Origin: Psoroptes ovis
Taxonomy: Eukaryota; Arthropoda; Arachnida; Sarcoptiformes; Psoroptidae
Direction of reading: 5' to 3'
Assembly (NCBI GenBank): GCA_002943765.1
Contig: PQWQ01000005.1
Coordinates: 4,031,001-4,095,000 of the forward strand
DNA: 64,000 nt
Part shown: in pieces, positions 33,676 through 43,930 of the stretch
How the letters are laid out: the number at the start of each line of letters is the position of its first letter
Position numbering within the stretch: position 1 is the stretch's first letter
Position numbers and translations under genes: made by a program
Notes under the pieces: model-generated
Told to the model about the DNA's origin: nothing
Seen by the model: the letters and a program-made list of their open reading frames with translations, nothing else
Database searches by the model: none

Positions 33676-34701
33676 ATGAGTGAAAAAGACCTGATTGTAA
33701 TGAATAAATTAGAATATCTTAAAGAGATTCGCTATCGAATGAATGAAATTGAACGCTTGAGACAATCAATCAATGAAGAATTGGACTTGGTAAATGTCGA
33801 AGAAAAATGCTTACAAGAATATCGTCGTGAAATGGATTCATTGTATCAAGAAAAAATGACACATGTTGAAGAACTGAGACAAATACATTCAGATATAAAC
33901 ATGTTGGAAAATGTACTCAAACAATCGGAAGAAGATCGTAATCGTCATGTTGATAATGTTAAACGTTTACATCATCATCTGCAGCAAATGAAAGATGGTG
34001 TTGAAAAGATGCGTATCGAAATCGGTTTACCTGCACGTAATTTGATGAATGAAAATAATAATAACAATTTGAATTCGAACCATAATCAAAAAGATGAAGA
34101 CTCCTTGATTATTGATAAATTGGATCTGGTGTTGGATAATACCAATAATAATAAACGTAATTCTAACACCATTAAGAATGAACAGCATTTCGATAAATCA
34201 ACAACATCAACAGCATTAGATCCTTTGATTGCTAAACAATTGTCTTCGTCATCTAGCACTAAGCCATTTGCTGATAATACAAATACATCGATTGTATCCG
34301 CATCATCCACCAATAATAATAAATCATCTGGTAATTTAAGTGGATCATATTCATCATCATTAGCATCATTAATGTCTGGATTTCAAGATCTTCATACATC
34401 GTCTGGACGTATTGGACAAAATATTTCGACTGGCAGCTCTTCATCATCATATGATTTATCGACACATGGCCAACACCCGTTGTCATCTTCATCGGCGACC
34501 GGCGGTGCAACATCATCAATGTTATCATCGAATTCTGTGTCTTCAGCCGCAGCTGCAGCATTTCGACAACAGCCACCACCAATGAAATCATGTCTTTCAT
34601 GTCATCAACAAATACATCGTAATGCTCCTATTTGTCCATTATGCAAAGCCAAAAGTCGTAGTCGTCATCCTAAACGACGTAATCAAACTAAGCCTAATTA
34701 A
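33676..34701 (+). CDS. ZC4H2: ZC4H2 zinc-finger coiled-coil protein
   Basis: A single-exon frame of 341 residues. Residues about 5-120 form a coiled coil (MNKLEYLKEIRYRMNEIERL..., QEKMTHVEELRQIHSDINML), matching the ZC4H2 N-terminus. About 125-290 is Asn/Ser-rich low complexity. The C-terminus has the diagnostic block FRQQPPPMKSCLSCHQQIH followed by RNAPICPLCKAKSRSR, holding the C4H2 zinc ligands at about 306-323, and a basic tail. The vertebrate protein is about 224 residues, so the central linker is expanded by roughly 110. It is a nuclear/postsynaptic factor in neuronal development, partnering RNF220 in vertebrates; function here is by homology. A long poly-T run follows the gene at about 34777. 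Confidence 0.96.
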   Translation: MSEKDLIVMNKLEYLKEIRYRMNEIERLRQSINEELDLVNVEEKCLQEYRREMDSLYQEKMTHVEELRQIHSDINMLENVLKQSEEDRNRHVDNVKRLHHHLQQMKDGVEKMRIEIGLPARNLMNENNNNNLNSNHNQKDEDSLIIDKLDLVLDNTNNNKRNSNTIKNEQHFDKSTTSTALDPLIAKQLSSSSSTKPFADNTNTSIVSASSTNNNKSSGNLSGSYSSSLASLMSGFQDLHTSSGRIGQNISTGSSSSSYDLSTHGQHPLSSSSATGGATSSMLSSNSVSSAAAAAFRQQPPPMKSCLSCHQQIHRNAPICPLCKAKSRSRHPKRRNQTKPN

Positions 34702-34974
34702 TCGATTATTTATGGGTTATGACTCAATCAAACAATGATTACATTTCATTTCAATTATTTTACCTGAATTCTCTTCTTTTTTTTTTTTTTTTTTTAATCA
34801 ATCAGCTTAATTTGTAGGATTGAATTTTGATTTCAGTCATTTTAATTATAGTTTTTGCATTAAAATTAAATGATCATCAATCATATGTTTATCTGTACTT
34901 ATTTTTTCTCCTAATTGAATGCCATCTAGTGGCAGTGAATCATAATAGCTGAATGTTTACATTTTCGAATACGA

Positions 34975-35677
34975 ATGGATCAAAAAATTGATGAAAATTG
35001 CCGGATAAAATCATTAAAATATACATTAATATCTGGTCTATTAGCATCATTGGCATCAGTGTTTGGTAAAATATCGACAACTCCGCAAATATGTGAAAAT
35101 TATTTGTTTTTCTTGTTAAATTTCATCGGCAAAGATGATTATCTAAGACACAATGTAAGCTTCAAATTGAAAAAGAATGGAAATAAATTTCGTTTTAATT
35201 CAGTTTTGGTTAACCAGAGCCATGCAATCGCTGGCATTCATAATGATGATTGTGGTTAATTCATTGATGTGGATGCAATTCACATTGGCATTGGCATATG
35301 GTAAAAATACAATACAAATAACAACAATCAATATGACTACCAATTTTATTTGTTCAGTAAGCTTTTTGCTGCTTTACAGGGTTTAAAGTTTCAATTCGTA
35401 GTTTTAAAATTAAATTTCGTAATTTTACAATATGAAATTTCATTCAAAACTACGAAGATCAACATTTAAAACTCCTAATATAAACTTTAAACCCTCTAAT
35501 CATATGATTATTGAAATTGAAATGTTTTCATGAAATTAGGCCATATTTGGATTCATACTATTCGATGAATCGATTTCAATCAAATGGACCGTCGGCATCA
35601 CTTTGATATTGTCGGGAATCATTCTATTGAAACGCAATGATCGATTGACCAATGATTACAATCAAAAAAGTCATTGA
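34975..35677 (+). CDS. TMEM42: TMEM42-like multi-pass membrane protein
   Basis: Three exons, 34975-35154, 35204-35356 and 35540-35677, all phase 0, give 156 residues, about the size of vertebrate TMEM42. Segments are LISGLLASLASVFGKIS (TM1), AFIMMIVVNSLMWMQFTLAL (TM2, with the NSLMW block typical of the family), TINMTTNFICSAIFGFILF (TM3) and WTVGITLILSGIILLKR (TM4). This is half of a drug/metabolite (EamA-like) transporter fold, and the family probably works as a dimer; its substrate is unknown. Intron 2 (183 bp) holds a family B hairpin element, while intron 1 is only 49 bp. The join across intron 2 (FICS/AIFGF) keeps TM3 intact. Confidence 0.85.
35376..35498. repeat. Family B hairpin element in TMEM42 intron 2
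   Basis: ACAGGGTTTAAAGTTTCAAT is opposed by a right arm ending AAACTTTAAACCCTCT. It includes AAAACTACGAAGATCAACAT. It accounts for most of the intron. Confidence 0.85.
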
Positions 35678-36156
35678 TTTTTGTTCATAACTTTGAAATT
35701 TTATTTTTCGAATTGAAATGATTTAATTTTTTTCATTAAAAATAAATGTATTCAAATGCATTCAATTATCCAATAAAATTCATTAATGATTTTGTTTATG
35801 AATGAAAAATCACGAGGTAAAACATAAAGAAAACAAATGAATAATGATTATGACCAGAATCGATTGTGTGTGACTGATTAATTTATTTATTTGGAAAGCG
35901 AAATGCAATGATTGATTGATGATAACAAAATTGGAAAATGTCAATTAATACTTGTTGGTTTCGGTGGATTTTTGAATTCAATCCAAAATGTTGCAACAAT
36001 TTTCGATCGCAAATTGTGATGGCCATTGATTGGAATGTTTTTTGTTGTCATTTAATCGAATTATCCTGTTGATTGGACTGATTGATTGGATTGATCGTAA
36101 GTGTGGATCATTGTGTTGCATTTAGAATTGATTGTTTGATTAAAATGAGTTTTCAA

Positions 36157-36657
36157 TCAGCCAGATTTTTGCATTTTTTCACGAAATGATGAAAAATCAA
36201 AATTTTTTCCTTTGTTAATGTGTAAAATGTAATCAGGTAGATCGACACCCATAGCAGCTGATTATGAATGGAAATCAAAAGAATGGGAAATAGATTAGTA
36301 AATTAGATTGGCATTAAAGGAGAATTAATTAATTAATTTAGATTAATTACCTGCACGTTTATTGCTTTTAACATTTAAAAATTTTCTCGTACGCATTTGT
36401 TGTGATTTTTGTAATAATAATTCATCAATAATACGTGTTATTTGACCATGATCTAAATCGAATAAATCCAACATTTCTGGTTCACTTTCGACTAATTGTT
36501 GCAATCGATTGTAGAGTAGAATTGATTTCAATGAATTGGTATCCAATTGGATGCTATTATCTGTGTCTTGCATGATCGGTGTTGCCATTATGATGGCCAT
36601 TGATGTGGCAATGATCATCATTACCTGGAATATCAATTCTGGATGTAACAATTTCAT
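36157..36657 (-). CDS. Probable neuropeptide precursor with a single C-terminal amidated peptide
   Basis: Two exons, 36351-36657 and 36157-36257 (phase-1 intron of 93 bp), give 135 residues; the second exon is short. The start has a signal peptide (HPELIFQVMMIIATSMAIIM). About 35-90 is a helical acidic linker. The tail SNKR is a dibasic cleavage site followed by a 33-residue peptide that begins AAMGVDLPDYILHINKGK, continues NFDFSSFREKMQKSG and then stops. The final Gly directly before the stop is the usual amidation donor. No Cys is present. I do not recognise the peptide family. A TATA box about 200 bp upstream supports a real promoter. Secretory precursor is well supported; the hormone identity is open. 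Confidence 0.7.
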
Positions 36658-36854
36658 TTTTTGGTAGTTATTTTGTTAAGTTGAATTTGATAAACACAAA
36701 CAAAATTTATTTTAAAAAATATTTTCAGATATGAATGGTTGCAATTGAATTTTGTTGATTTTATGAATTAATTATCGTTTCAATTATTGATTTTAAAGTT
36801 TTGTGTGTGCGCTAAATGCGATGCTTAATGCACTGACTGATTGGCAAAACATTC

Positions 36855-36864
36855 ACTATTTATA
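36855..36864 (-). promoter_or_regulatory. TATA box of the putative neuropeptide gene
   Basis: The minus strand reads TATAAATAGT, a strong TATA match, about 200 bp upstream of the ATG at 36657. A 5' UTR of roughly 170 bases would follow. Confidence 0.6.
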
Positions 36865-38228
36865 CTAAATACCATTTCATTTGCTGATTTGATGCTATTT
36901 GCTGATAATATTGGTGTGTGGAGTGTGTGTGTATGCGTCTGTGTTACTGCAGTGTGTGTGCGTTAGTTTTTACAACGAAAAAAAAATCGATGATAATGTC
37001 AACCATCATTGAAGATGATGCGGATGGAGAGAGAGAGGGTGAGCATTTGGTCTTGTGTTATAGCATGGCATGGCAGGCAGTGACAAACATCATCATTTGA
37101 ATTTGATGATGTTGGATTTGCTTTTTGAAATTATTTTTTAAAATTTCATTTTGGAACTAATTTCAAAATAATAGTTTTAGATGAAATGGGTTTCCGATGA
37201 TTGTTTTTAAATTGAGAATAAAGGGGTAAAACATCTTTTTTTCTTTCAATCATTAAATCAAGAGAATGCCAAGGGCATGACTGTTTTTTGAAGAAAGATT
37301 CAAATGATGAAATGATGAGCAACATATACATTCATATTCAATTTAAATGAGAGACCAAACCTTCCCAATGCATGGATTCTAATTAATAATAAATAATGAT
37401 GCAAATCGATATTCGGTATGGGCTTTGCCCAAATTTCATTCATACAAATCGATAATTAATCAAATGAACACGCCAAATGATGATGTCGGTGATGATGATG
37501 ATGATCTGGTTCATGTTATTTCTTGGTGTGTAATTGTAATTATCATCTGGACATTGTCAAAGAGATGATAATTGAATCATTATTATGGAATATGGATATT
37601 AATTTGTAATTGGATATATTTTAAAATATTTAAATATTCGATCAAATACATGAATCTAATGATGATGTTGAATGTCAAATTAAGGATGGTTGAATGGAGT
37701 AAATTTTAAGGCAAAATAAAGCGAAATAAAGCAGTTTAAACTGATAAATTTCAACAAAAAAAAACTCATAACTGACAATCACATAATTGATGAAAATTAT
37801 GGTGAAAATTAATACTTTGATGATTTTACTTTATTTCTTTTCCAAAATAATTTATCAAATTTTCATTGCTTTCGATTTGAATTGAATTGATTGATCAAAA
37901 TATTGATATTCGCTTTGAAATTTGCTTTTGAATATCAGTAATATCGATTCGAAGCCAACTAATCAAATGATTGATTTATTTATTTATTTCTCTTCGCCAA
38001 TATACCCTCAAATGATAGTGTTTTCTGAGAGAAAAGACGAGCATTTTCTTAGTCAAGTTTAATCAATTTTTCAATTTAAAATCAAATCAATAGATTTATC
38101 TTTTTTTTAAACAATCCATTCGATTAATAAAGATTGAAAGGATTTAATTATCAGTTTGTTAAAAAAAACTATTCGACTTTAATCGAAATGTTATACATTT
38201 CTCTCATGATCATTTCATTACTTGTGAT

Positions 38229-38350
38229 ACAGGGTTTCTAGTTTAAATTCGTAGTTTTGAAATTGATTTTCGCAGTTTTACGGTCAAAAATTTCATTCAA
38301 AACTACGAAAATTAATTTTGAAACTCCGAATTAAAACTTGAAACCCTGTA
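38229..38350. repeat. Family B hairpin element, well-preserved copy
   Basis: TACAGGGTTTCTAG.. and ..CTTGAAACCCTGTA form matching ends with a TA at each side. The internal arms are GTAGTTTTGAAATTGATTTT and AAAACTACGAAAATTAATTT. This copy best shows the family ends. Confidence 0.9.
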
Positions 38351-39219
38351 AAATATTCAAATCATTTGTTCCCGAACATATTGGTATTTCAAGTTTGATT
38401 GTTCATTTCGAAATGGCCTAATGAAGACCTAAAAAAAACACTGATAATTAGTGTGTTCGGGTTGAGTGTGTCAAATGTCCACCTAATTGAATAATGTTGG
38501 ATGCATGATATTCACTGAACGTAAAAAAATTAGGAGAAACATAAATTGATTATGTGTGCCATAATAATCAATTAAAAGCCAAATACGTTTGAATAAGTGT
38601 GTCATCATCATCAAAAAACGAATGACATCAAATTTTTCAAAAAAAAAAAAAAAAAAATTATCATTTGATTATCGAAATGATTCAATGACAAATGGAAAAA
38701 TACACATCACATAGAGAAATACATCAAAAATATATAAAAACCCGAAAAATTGACCAAGAAAACGAATGGTGAATAAGTAAATAAACATTTATTTTGGTTA
38801 TCACATTGATTGATTGATTGAAAACATGCAAAATTTAATCAATTGATTAATCGATCGATAAATTAATTATGGAAAAAACATCATCATTCAAACATCTGGA
38901 TTCTGTCCATGAAAAAAAAGGAATTCTCCTTGATCATCAAAGATTATTCGACGACAAAAAAACGAAGAAGAAAATTTCCCATAAAAAATTTCCATAATTA
39001 ATAAAAAACTTTGAAGTGATTTTTCATGAAAAAATGGAAAATTTATAATATATTTGTTTGTCAAATAAGATATAAAACTTTTTCAATTTAAATCGATTAT
39101 TTTTCATTTGATTTTCATTATCTTTCGTTGTGTTAATTGGATTTTTTTTTTTTAAATTTTTTTGCCAAATTAATGGCAAATTTTGTCAAACATTTTTTCT
39201 GCCAGTCAATTTAATTCTA

Positions 39220-39278
39220 TTAGGGTGTCCCATAAGTTCTTGCCATTTTTCGAATGAAAAAAATATTGCCAAGAAGTA
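39220..39278. repeat. Family A element, decayed right arm
   Basis: The left arm TTAGGGTGTCCCATAAGTTC is intact, followed by TTGCCATTTTTCGAATG, but the right arm (AAATATTGCCAAGAAGTATT) has lost the terminal half. It is a degenerate copy. Confidence 0.7.
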
Positions 39279-39859
39279 TTCATATGATGATTCGCCAAAA
39301 GCGGAACCATAGTCATAATTTGTTTTCCATGTTTGAATGTTTCAGTGTCTTAAAAATAAATCAAAATCATTCGATATTTTTTTTCTTGGTGTTTTGTGTC
39401 TTTTAAAAATGAATAATGGCTGATAATCAGTGAAATCAGTGATTTGCTGTGGATCAATCAATTATGATCAGAAAATCTGGTTCTCCCAATGACTATTGAT
39501 CGATGAACGTATTTTTTTTTGAATGTGAATGATATTTTTGGCTTTGATTAAATCATTCAGTGCATCAGACTGATTATTTCGAATGAAATCATCAAATCAT
39601 CCATGTTCAAGATACATTGCTACATTATCGGTGTTTTGATCAGTTGAATAAATTGATTTTTTCATTTTTTGGCAATATCAATCAGAATGAAAGTTTATAA
39701 TGACATTTAACCAAATGAGATTATTCAACACTGATCACATCATATGTGTTAGGATTGACATTTATTCGGTAGAGGATCAAATTAATCGCTGATTTTTGTT
39801 ACGATCAATGCATCAAATTTGACAATATTCGGTTGAATGGTCGAAAAATCAATGACAAT

Positions 39860-40053
39860 TGTTGGTCGAAAAGCAATGACCATAAACTTTATTTGTGTCA
39901 TATTTATATACATGTGAAAATAACAAAATATAATTGATATGATAAGATTATGCTCAAAGGGGCGGAGCTTATGCTCGCGCTCAAACGTCCGTCCATATAA
40001 GACGTACGCGAGGTCAATTCGTAAAGGACGTACGCGAGTTATTTATTACAACA
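39860..40053 (-). repeat. 3' LTR of the copia element
   Basis: 194 bp, TG..CA ends. On the minus strand it contains CATGTATATAAATATG (TATA) and AATAAAG (poly(A) signal), plus a G+C-rich block with two GACGTACGCGAG-type repeats in plus orientation (around 40000 and 40027). Confidence 0.93.
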
Positions 40054-43000
40054 CACCCTTCTAACTGGCGTACGTTCCAAGAAGTTGTCTATTTTGGCCT
40101 TAGTCGTTGGTTTGGTCAAAACATCTGCTAGCTGCTCGGTTGTCGGTACTCGGATGACTTCGTTATTTTCATCGCTGAATTCCTGAACCAATAGTTTTTT
40201 ATCATATTCAAAGTAACCAGACTGTTTAAATTCGTTGTTATCAAGGATCGCCTTAGCTGCTTTGCTGTCGATCATTAATTTTAATTTGGCATCAATATTT
40301 AACTCCATCAATATTTGTTGAATTGGTTTGGCCAATTTCCATGTCGAAAGTGCTGCACTCAATTCTGCTTCACAAGAAGAATGAGGCATCCTCAACTGTT
40401 TACGCGATGACCACAATACTGGAGAGTCTTCAAGTTGGATCATAGATCCGCTCACTGAACGACCTCTGGGGTCGGACTTAAAACTCGCATCAGTCCATGC
40501 GTTGATGCACCAATTTCGGACAGGCTTTATAATCACTTTAAAGTCTTTGGTGCCGGCCAAATATCGCAATACTCGTTTACAAGCCAGCCATGAATTCTCA
40601 GTTGGTTTATCTGCATACGATCCCAAATGGGATACGCACACAGATATATCTGGCCTGGTACGGGTGGCCACATAATTGAGACATCCTAACAATTCCTTCA
40701 CGGGAAGGTCTTTATTTATCGCTCCAGTAGAATAGTCCTCCAGACTATCCATGGGTATTCGTGTGGGATTGCACCCTTCTAGATGGAATCTTTCCAATAA
40801 ATCTTCAATATAGCTTTCCTGGTCAATAGTAATCAAATCATTTTTACATTCAATTTTTAGGCCCAGGTAAACATTACATTCGCCAAAGTCGTGTATGTCA
40901 AATCTTTTCTTAAAATTCTTGATCACCTCATCAATATTAATGGTACAATCATACGCCATAATTATGTCATCTACATACACCACTACGATCAAATTATCCG
41001 AATAAAACAGACATTTATCTACCATAGATTGTTTTAACTTGAGGCTCACAATAAGAAATTCAGTCAGCGTTTGATACCATCTCCTAGGTGCTTCTCTCAA
41101 TCCATAAAGAGCCTTTTCCAATCGCCAGAACTTATCCGCAATACCTTTTGGTGGAATGACATACACTTCACTTTCTAACTTAGAATTCAAAAAGGCCGTC
41201 GATATGTCGAATTGTTTAACTTTCATTTTTCTGCTCACCGCATACGTCAATATTGTCAATAAGGTGGACATTCGTAAGGTCGGCGCGAATGTATTACCAA
41301 CATTATATTGCTCGAATCCACGTACAACTAATCGAGCCTTAAATCTGCCATCTAACTTTTTACTATATATCCACTTAGTAGTAAGCGGTTTCGGGCACGA
41401 TAAAGGGAGCTGACCCACCACTGTAAATACACCCTTCTGGGTCAGGTCACTCTTCTCTTTGTCCATAGCTTGTAGCCAATTTTCACTTTCCTTCGATTTC
41501 ATTGCCTCTTCATAGTTTCTGGGCACTGATGTATTATCAACAGTTGCCACAATATTCGTTGTTTCATTAATTTCATTTATTATGGCAGGATAACCCAATT
41601 TACCCTCATCGAAATCGACATCGCATGTTTTGATTGTTTTATTCGTCTTAGGGTCTAATAGCCAATAATTCTTTGTCGTCTCAGAATATCCGACGAAAAC
41701 AAGTCTATGTCCTCTTTGGTTGAATTTCGTCGCAATCATAGTATCATTTATTCTCCAATACGCTAAGCAACCAAATACTCTCAAATGATCATACGATACT
41801 TTCTTCTTAAAGAATTTTTCATAAGGGATATTTTTGGATTTGGTTGGCCATCTATTAACTAAATAATTTGCTGCTTTAACTGCGGTCGGCCAATACTCTT
41901 CAGGCATTTTTGCATTATTTATCATAGTCCTTGCGCAATCAATAATAGTGCGATTACGCCTCTCGATCTTTCCATTTTGCGCTGAGGTATGTGGCGTAGT
42001 CGTACAAAACATAATACCTTTTTTCTTCAAGTGATATTCTAGTTGTTGGTTTACGAATTCTGTTCCATTGTCAGAGAGGAATTCTTTTAATTTTCGTCCA
42101 GTTTGTGTCTCGCAGAAATCGATAAATTCTATAACATATTTAACAGATTCATTCTTTGTTTTCATCGGATAAACCATACCGTAAGATGAATTATGTTCTA
42201 CCATATTTAACACATAGATACAGCCGGAGATAGATTCTTTCAAGGGCCCAATAACGTCTGCACTAATTCGTTGCATAAATCGATAATTTTCAAACACTGA
42301 GGGATGCGATTTTCGAATACATTTGGACATCTGGCATTCAGTACAATCAATACGTGGAATAGAAATATTCAAGATTCTGGATAACTTTTCACTGCCAGGA
42401 TGGCCGAGCCTTTTGTGCCATGTAATCCATCGTTCATTTTTGTTAGTTAGATAAGCATAATTACGAACATAGTTTTCACAATCAGTTTTATTGGTTTCAC
42501 AATTATTAGCAACATATGAATTATTAAGTCGTTTAGCGGTGAATTTCACAGAAGATTTTGGTATCACAATTTTAGCTTTTTCTCGATCAACTACATAACA
42601 GTTGGTATTTGTAAATATCACATTGGTGTCTTTATCACAGATTTTAGCTACTGAGATAAGATTGTTTTTGAAATTCGGTGCATATTCAACGTCGTTTAGA
42701 TGCATTTTTGAGCCATGTTCGCCTTTTAGTAGAGCACTTCCAATTGCTTTGATGTCACAGATTTCTCCACTTGCTGTAGAAACACTTTTGTTGATTTCAA
42801 TAGGTCGATTCAATAGTTCAATTTTATTAGTGAAATGTCCAGTAGATCCACTATCCATATACCACAAGTTGGAATTCTCGGTATTATTATCACTAACAGT
42901 CAGAGCCAGATCACCATTTTGTTGATTATTGTCATCAGATTCTACGTACGAAGCACTATTATAATGATTTTTCCTTTCAAATTGTTGTTTTCCATTACGA

Positions 43001-43824
43001 TTATACCAATTATTAGCATTATTGGATCTAAATTTTGCTCTTGATGGACACATGTTTGCTATATGTCCAGGTTTGCCACAGTTATAACAATTTCGATTAA
43101 ATTTGAAATCTCTAACATTTCGATCAATAACACGTAGTCCAGTTTCGTCAGATATCTTATTTCTATTTTCTTTTTGCCAACGTAAGCATTTACTTACAAC
43201 TAAATCTCTAGCATCATCGTAACTCAGTTTATTGATTTCTAGCTGGTCAAACATATCTTCTTTAATTTTCACGTATTCATCAGGCAAAGATCGTAATACA
43301 ATGCTGATCCAAATGGCGTCGACAATAATGGTACCAGTTTCACAAAGTTCCTTACGTTTAATGTCAAATTTCGCAAAGAATATATGCGGATCATCATTTA
43401 GATTCATCTTAATATCGTTCAATTCGAAAAATAGCTTAGCGATTTTCGCTTGGCTTGTTTTATTAAATCGTTGTTCCAATATTGCAATAATTTCACTTGG
43501 TAATTCTTTATCTTTGACCAAATCTCTCAAATCAGGCTCAATCATCAATATTATAAATGCTGCAAGCGATTTTAATTGTTCTTTGTTAGTGTCGTTAACT
43601 CCAGATCGTATGATTTCAAGTAATTTAGATTTACCAGCCATTGTACAATAAAGTTTAATATCCGAAAGCCATGATTTAAAATTTTTGCCATCCATCTTTT
43701 TGATATCGATACTTCTTGAATTCATCATTGTATTATCAAAATTGTCAGTCGAATTATTATTTTCAGCCATATTGTTAATTGCAGTTATACGATGTCCAAT
43801 TCTTCTCAGATTATAATTACTCAT
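40039..43824 (-). CDS. copia-type Gag-Pol polyprotein
   Basis: An uninterrupted 1261-residue frame begins with ATG at 43824 (MSNYNLRR). Domains in order: a UBN2-type gag region (about 40-210); the zinc knuckle CYNCGKPGHIANMC (about 245-258); an aspartic protease with WYMDSGSTGHF (about 320-330); an integrase with HKRLGHPG and Cys-x2-Cys, then catalytic Asp in SADVIG (about 518), SDNGTEF (about 582) and Glu in GKIERRNRT (about 619); a reverse transcriptase with YVDDIIMAYD (about 947); and an RNase H with WTDASFKSD (about 1112). The protease-integrase-RT-RNase H order defines Ty1/copia. The stop overlaps the start of the 3' LTR by 15 bp. No frameshift or nonsense change is seen. Confidence 0.96.
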   Translation of the reverse strand: MSNYNLRRIGHRITAINNMAENNNSTDNFDNTMMNSRSIDIKKMDGKNFKSWLSDIKLYCTMAGKSKLLEIIRSGVNDTNKEQLKSLAAFIILMIEPDLRDLVKDKELPSEIIAILEQRFNKTSQAKIAKLFFELNDIKMNLNDDPHIFFAKFDIKRKELCETGTIIVDAIWISIVLRSLPDEYVKIKEDMFDQLEINKLSYDDARDLVVSKCLRWQKENRNKISDETGLRVIDRNVRDFKFNRNCYNCGKPGHIANMCPSRAKFRSNNANNWYNRNGKQQFERKNHYNSASYVESDDNNQQNGDLALTVSDNNTENSNLWYMDSGSTGHFTNKIELLNRPIEINKSVSTASGEICDIKAIGSALLKGEHGSKMHLNDVEYAPNFKNNLISVAKICDKDTNVIFTNTNCYVVDREKAKIVIPKSSVKFTAKRLNNSYVANNCETNKTDCENYVRNYAYLTNKNERWITWHKRLGHPGSEKLSRILNISIPRIDCTECQMSKCIRKSHPSVFENYRFMQRISADVIGPLKESISGCIYVLNMVEHNSSYGMVYPMKTKNESVKYVIEFIDFCETQTGRKLKEFLSDNGTEFVNQQLEYHLKKKGIMFCTTTPHTSAQNGKIERRNRTIIDCARTMINNAKMPEEYWPTAVKAANYLVNRWPTKSKNIPYEKFFKKKVSYDHLRVFGCLAYWRINDTMIATKFNQRGHRLVFVGYSETTKNYWLLDPKTNKTIKTCDVDFDEGKLGYPAIINEINETTNIVATVDNTSVPRNYEEAMKSKESENWLQAMDKEKSDLTQKGVFTVVGQLPLSCPKPLTTKWIYSKKLDGRFKARLVVRGFEQYNVGNTFAPTLRMSTLLTILTYAVSRKMKVKQFDISTAFLNSKLESEVYVIPPKGIADKFWRLEKALYGLREAPRRWYQTLTEFLIVSLKLKQSMVDKCLFYSDNLIVVVYVDDIIMAYDCTINIDEVIKNFKKRFDIHDFGECNVYLGLKIECKNDLITIDQESYIEDLLERFHLEGCNPTRIPMDSLEDYSTGAINKDLPVKELLGCLNYVATRTRPDISVCVSHLGSYADKPTENSWLACKRVLRYLAGTKDFKVIIKPVRNWCINAWTDASFKSDPRGRSVSGSMIQLEDSPVLWSSRKQLRMPHSSCEAELSAALSTWKLAKPIQQILMELNIDAKLKLMIDSKAAKAILDNNEFKQSGYFEYDKKLLVQEFSDENNEVIRVPTTEQLADVLTKPTTKAKIDNFLERTPVRRVCCNK

Positions 43825-43930
43825 ACGTTTATCAAACAATCATTTAATATTAAACTCACAAGTCAAGAAAACACGTTGTTCAAATTCAATCACAAAGTAA
43901 AAATTTCGCCAACCACGCGACACGCTACCA

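Larger units (their letters stand above)
36870..39859. other. 3-kb intergenic region with two hairpin elements
   Basis: No gene is supported on either strand across about 3 kb. It contains TG/GA-rich microsatellites (36913-36961 and 37029-37039), a GATGATGATG run near 37490, a poly-A run at 38639-38657, a family B element at 38229 and a decayed family A element at 39220. The copia element is inserted at its right edge. Confidence 0.45.

Noticed and set aside
36918..37100. Cys-rich plus-strand frame of 60 residues
   Set aside because: It is produced by a TGTG microsatellite upstream of the minus-strand neuropeptide gene.
41156..43651. Plus-strand frames inside the retrotransposon
   Set aside because: They are antisense shadows of the intact gag-pol frame.
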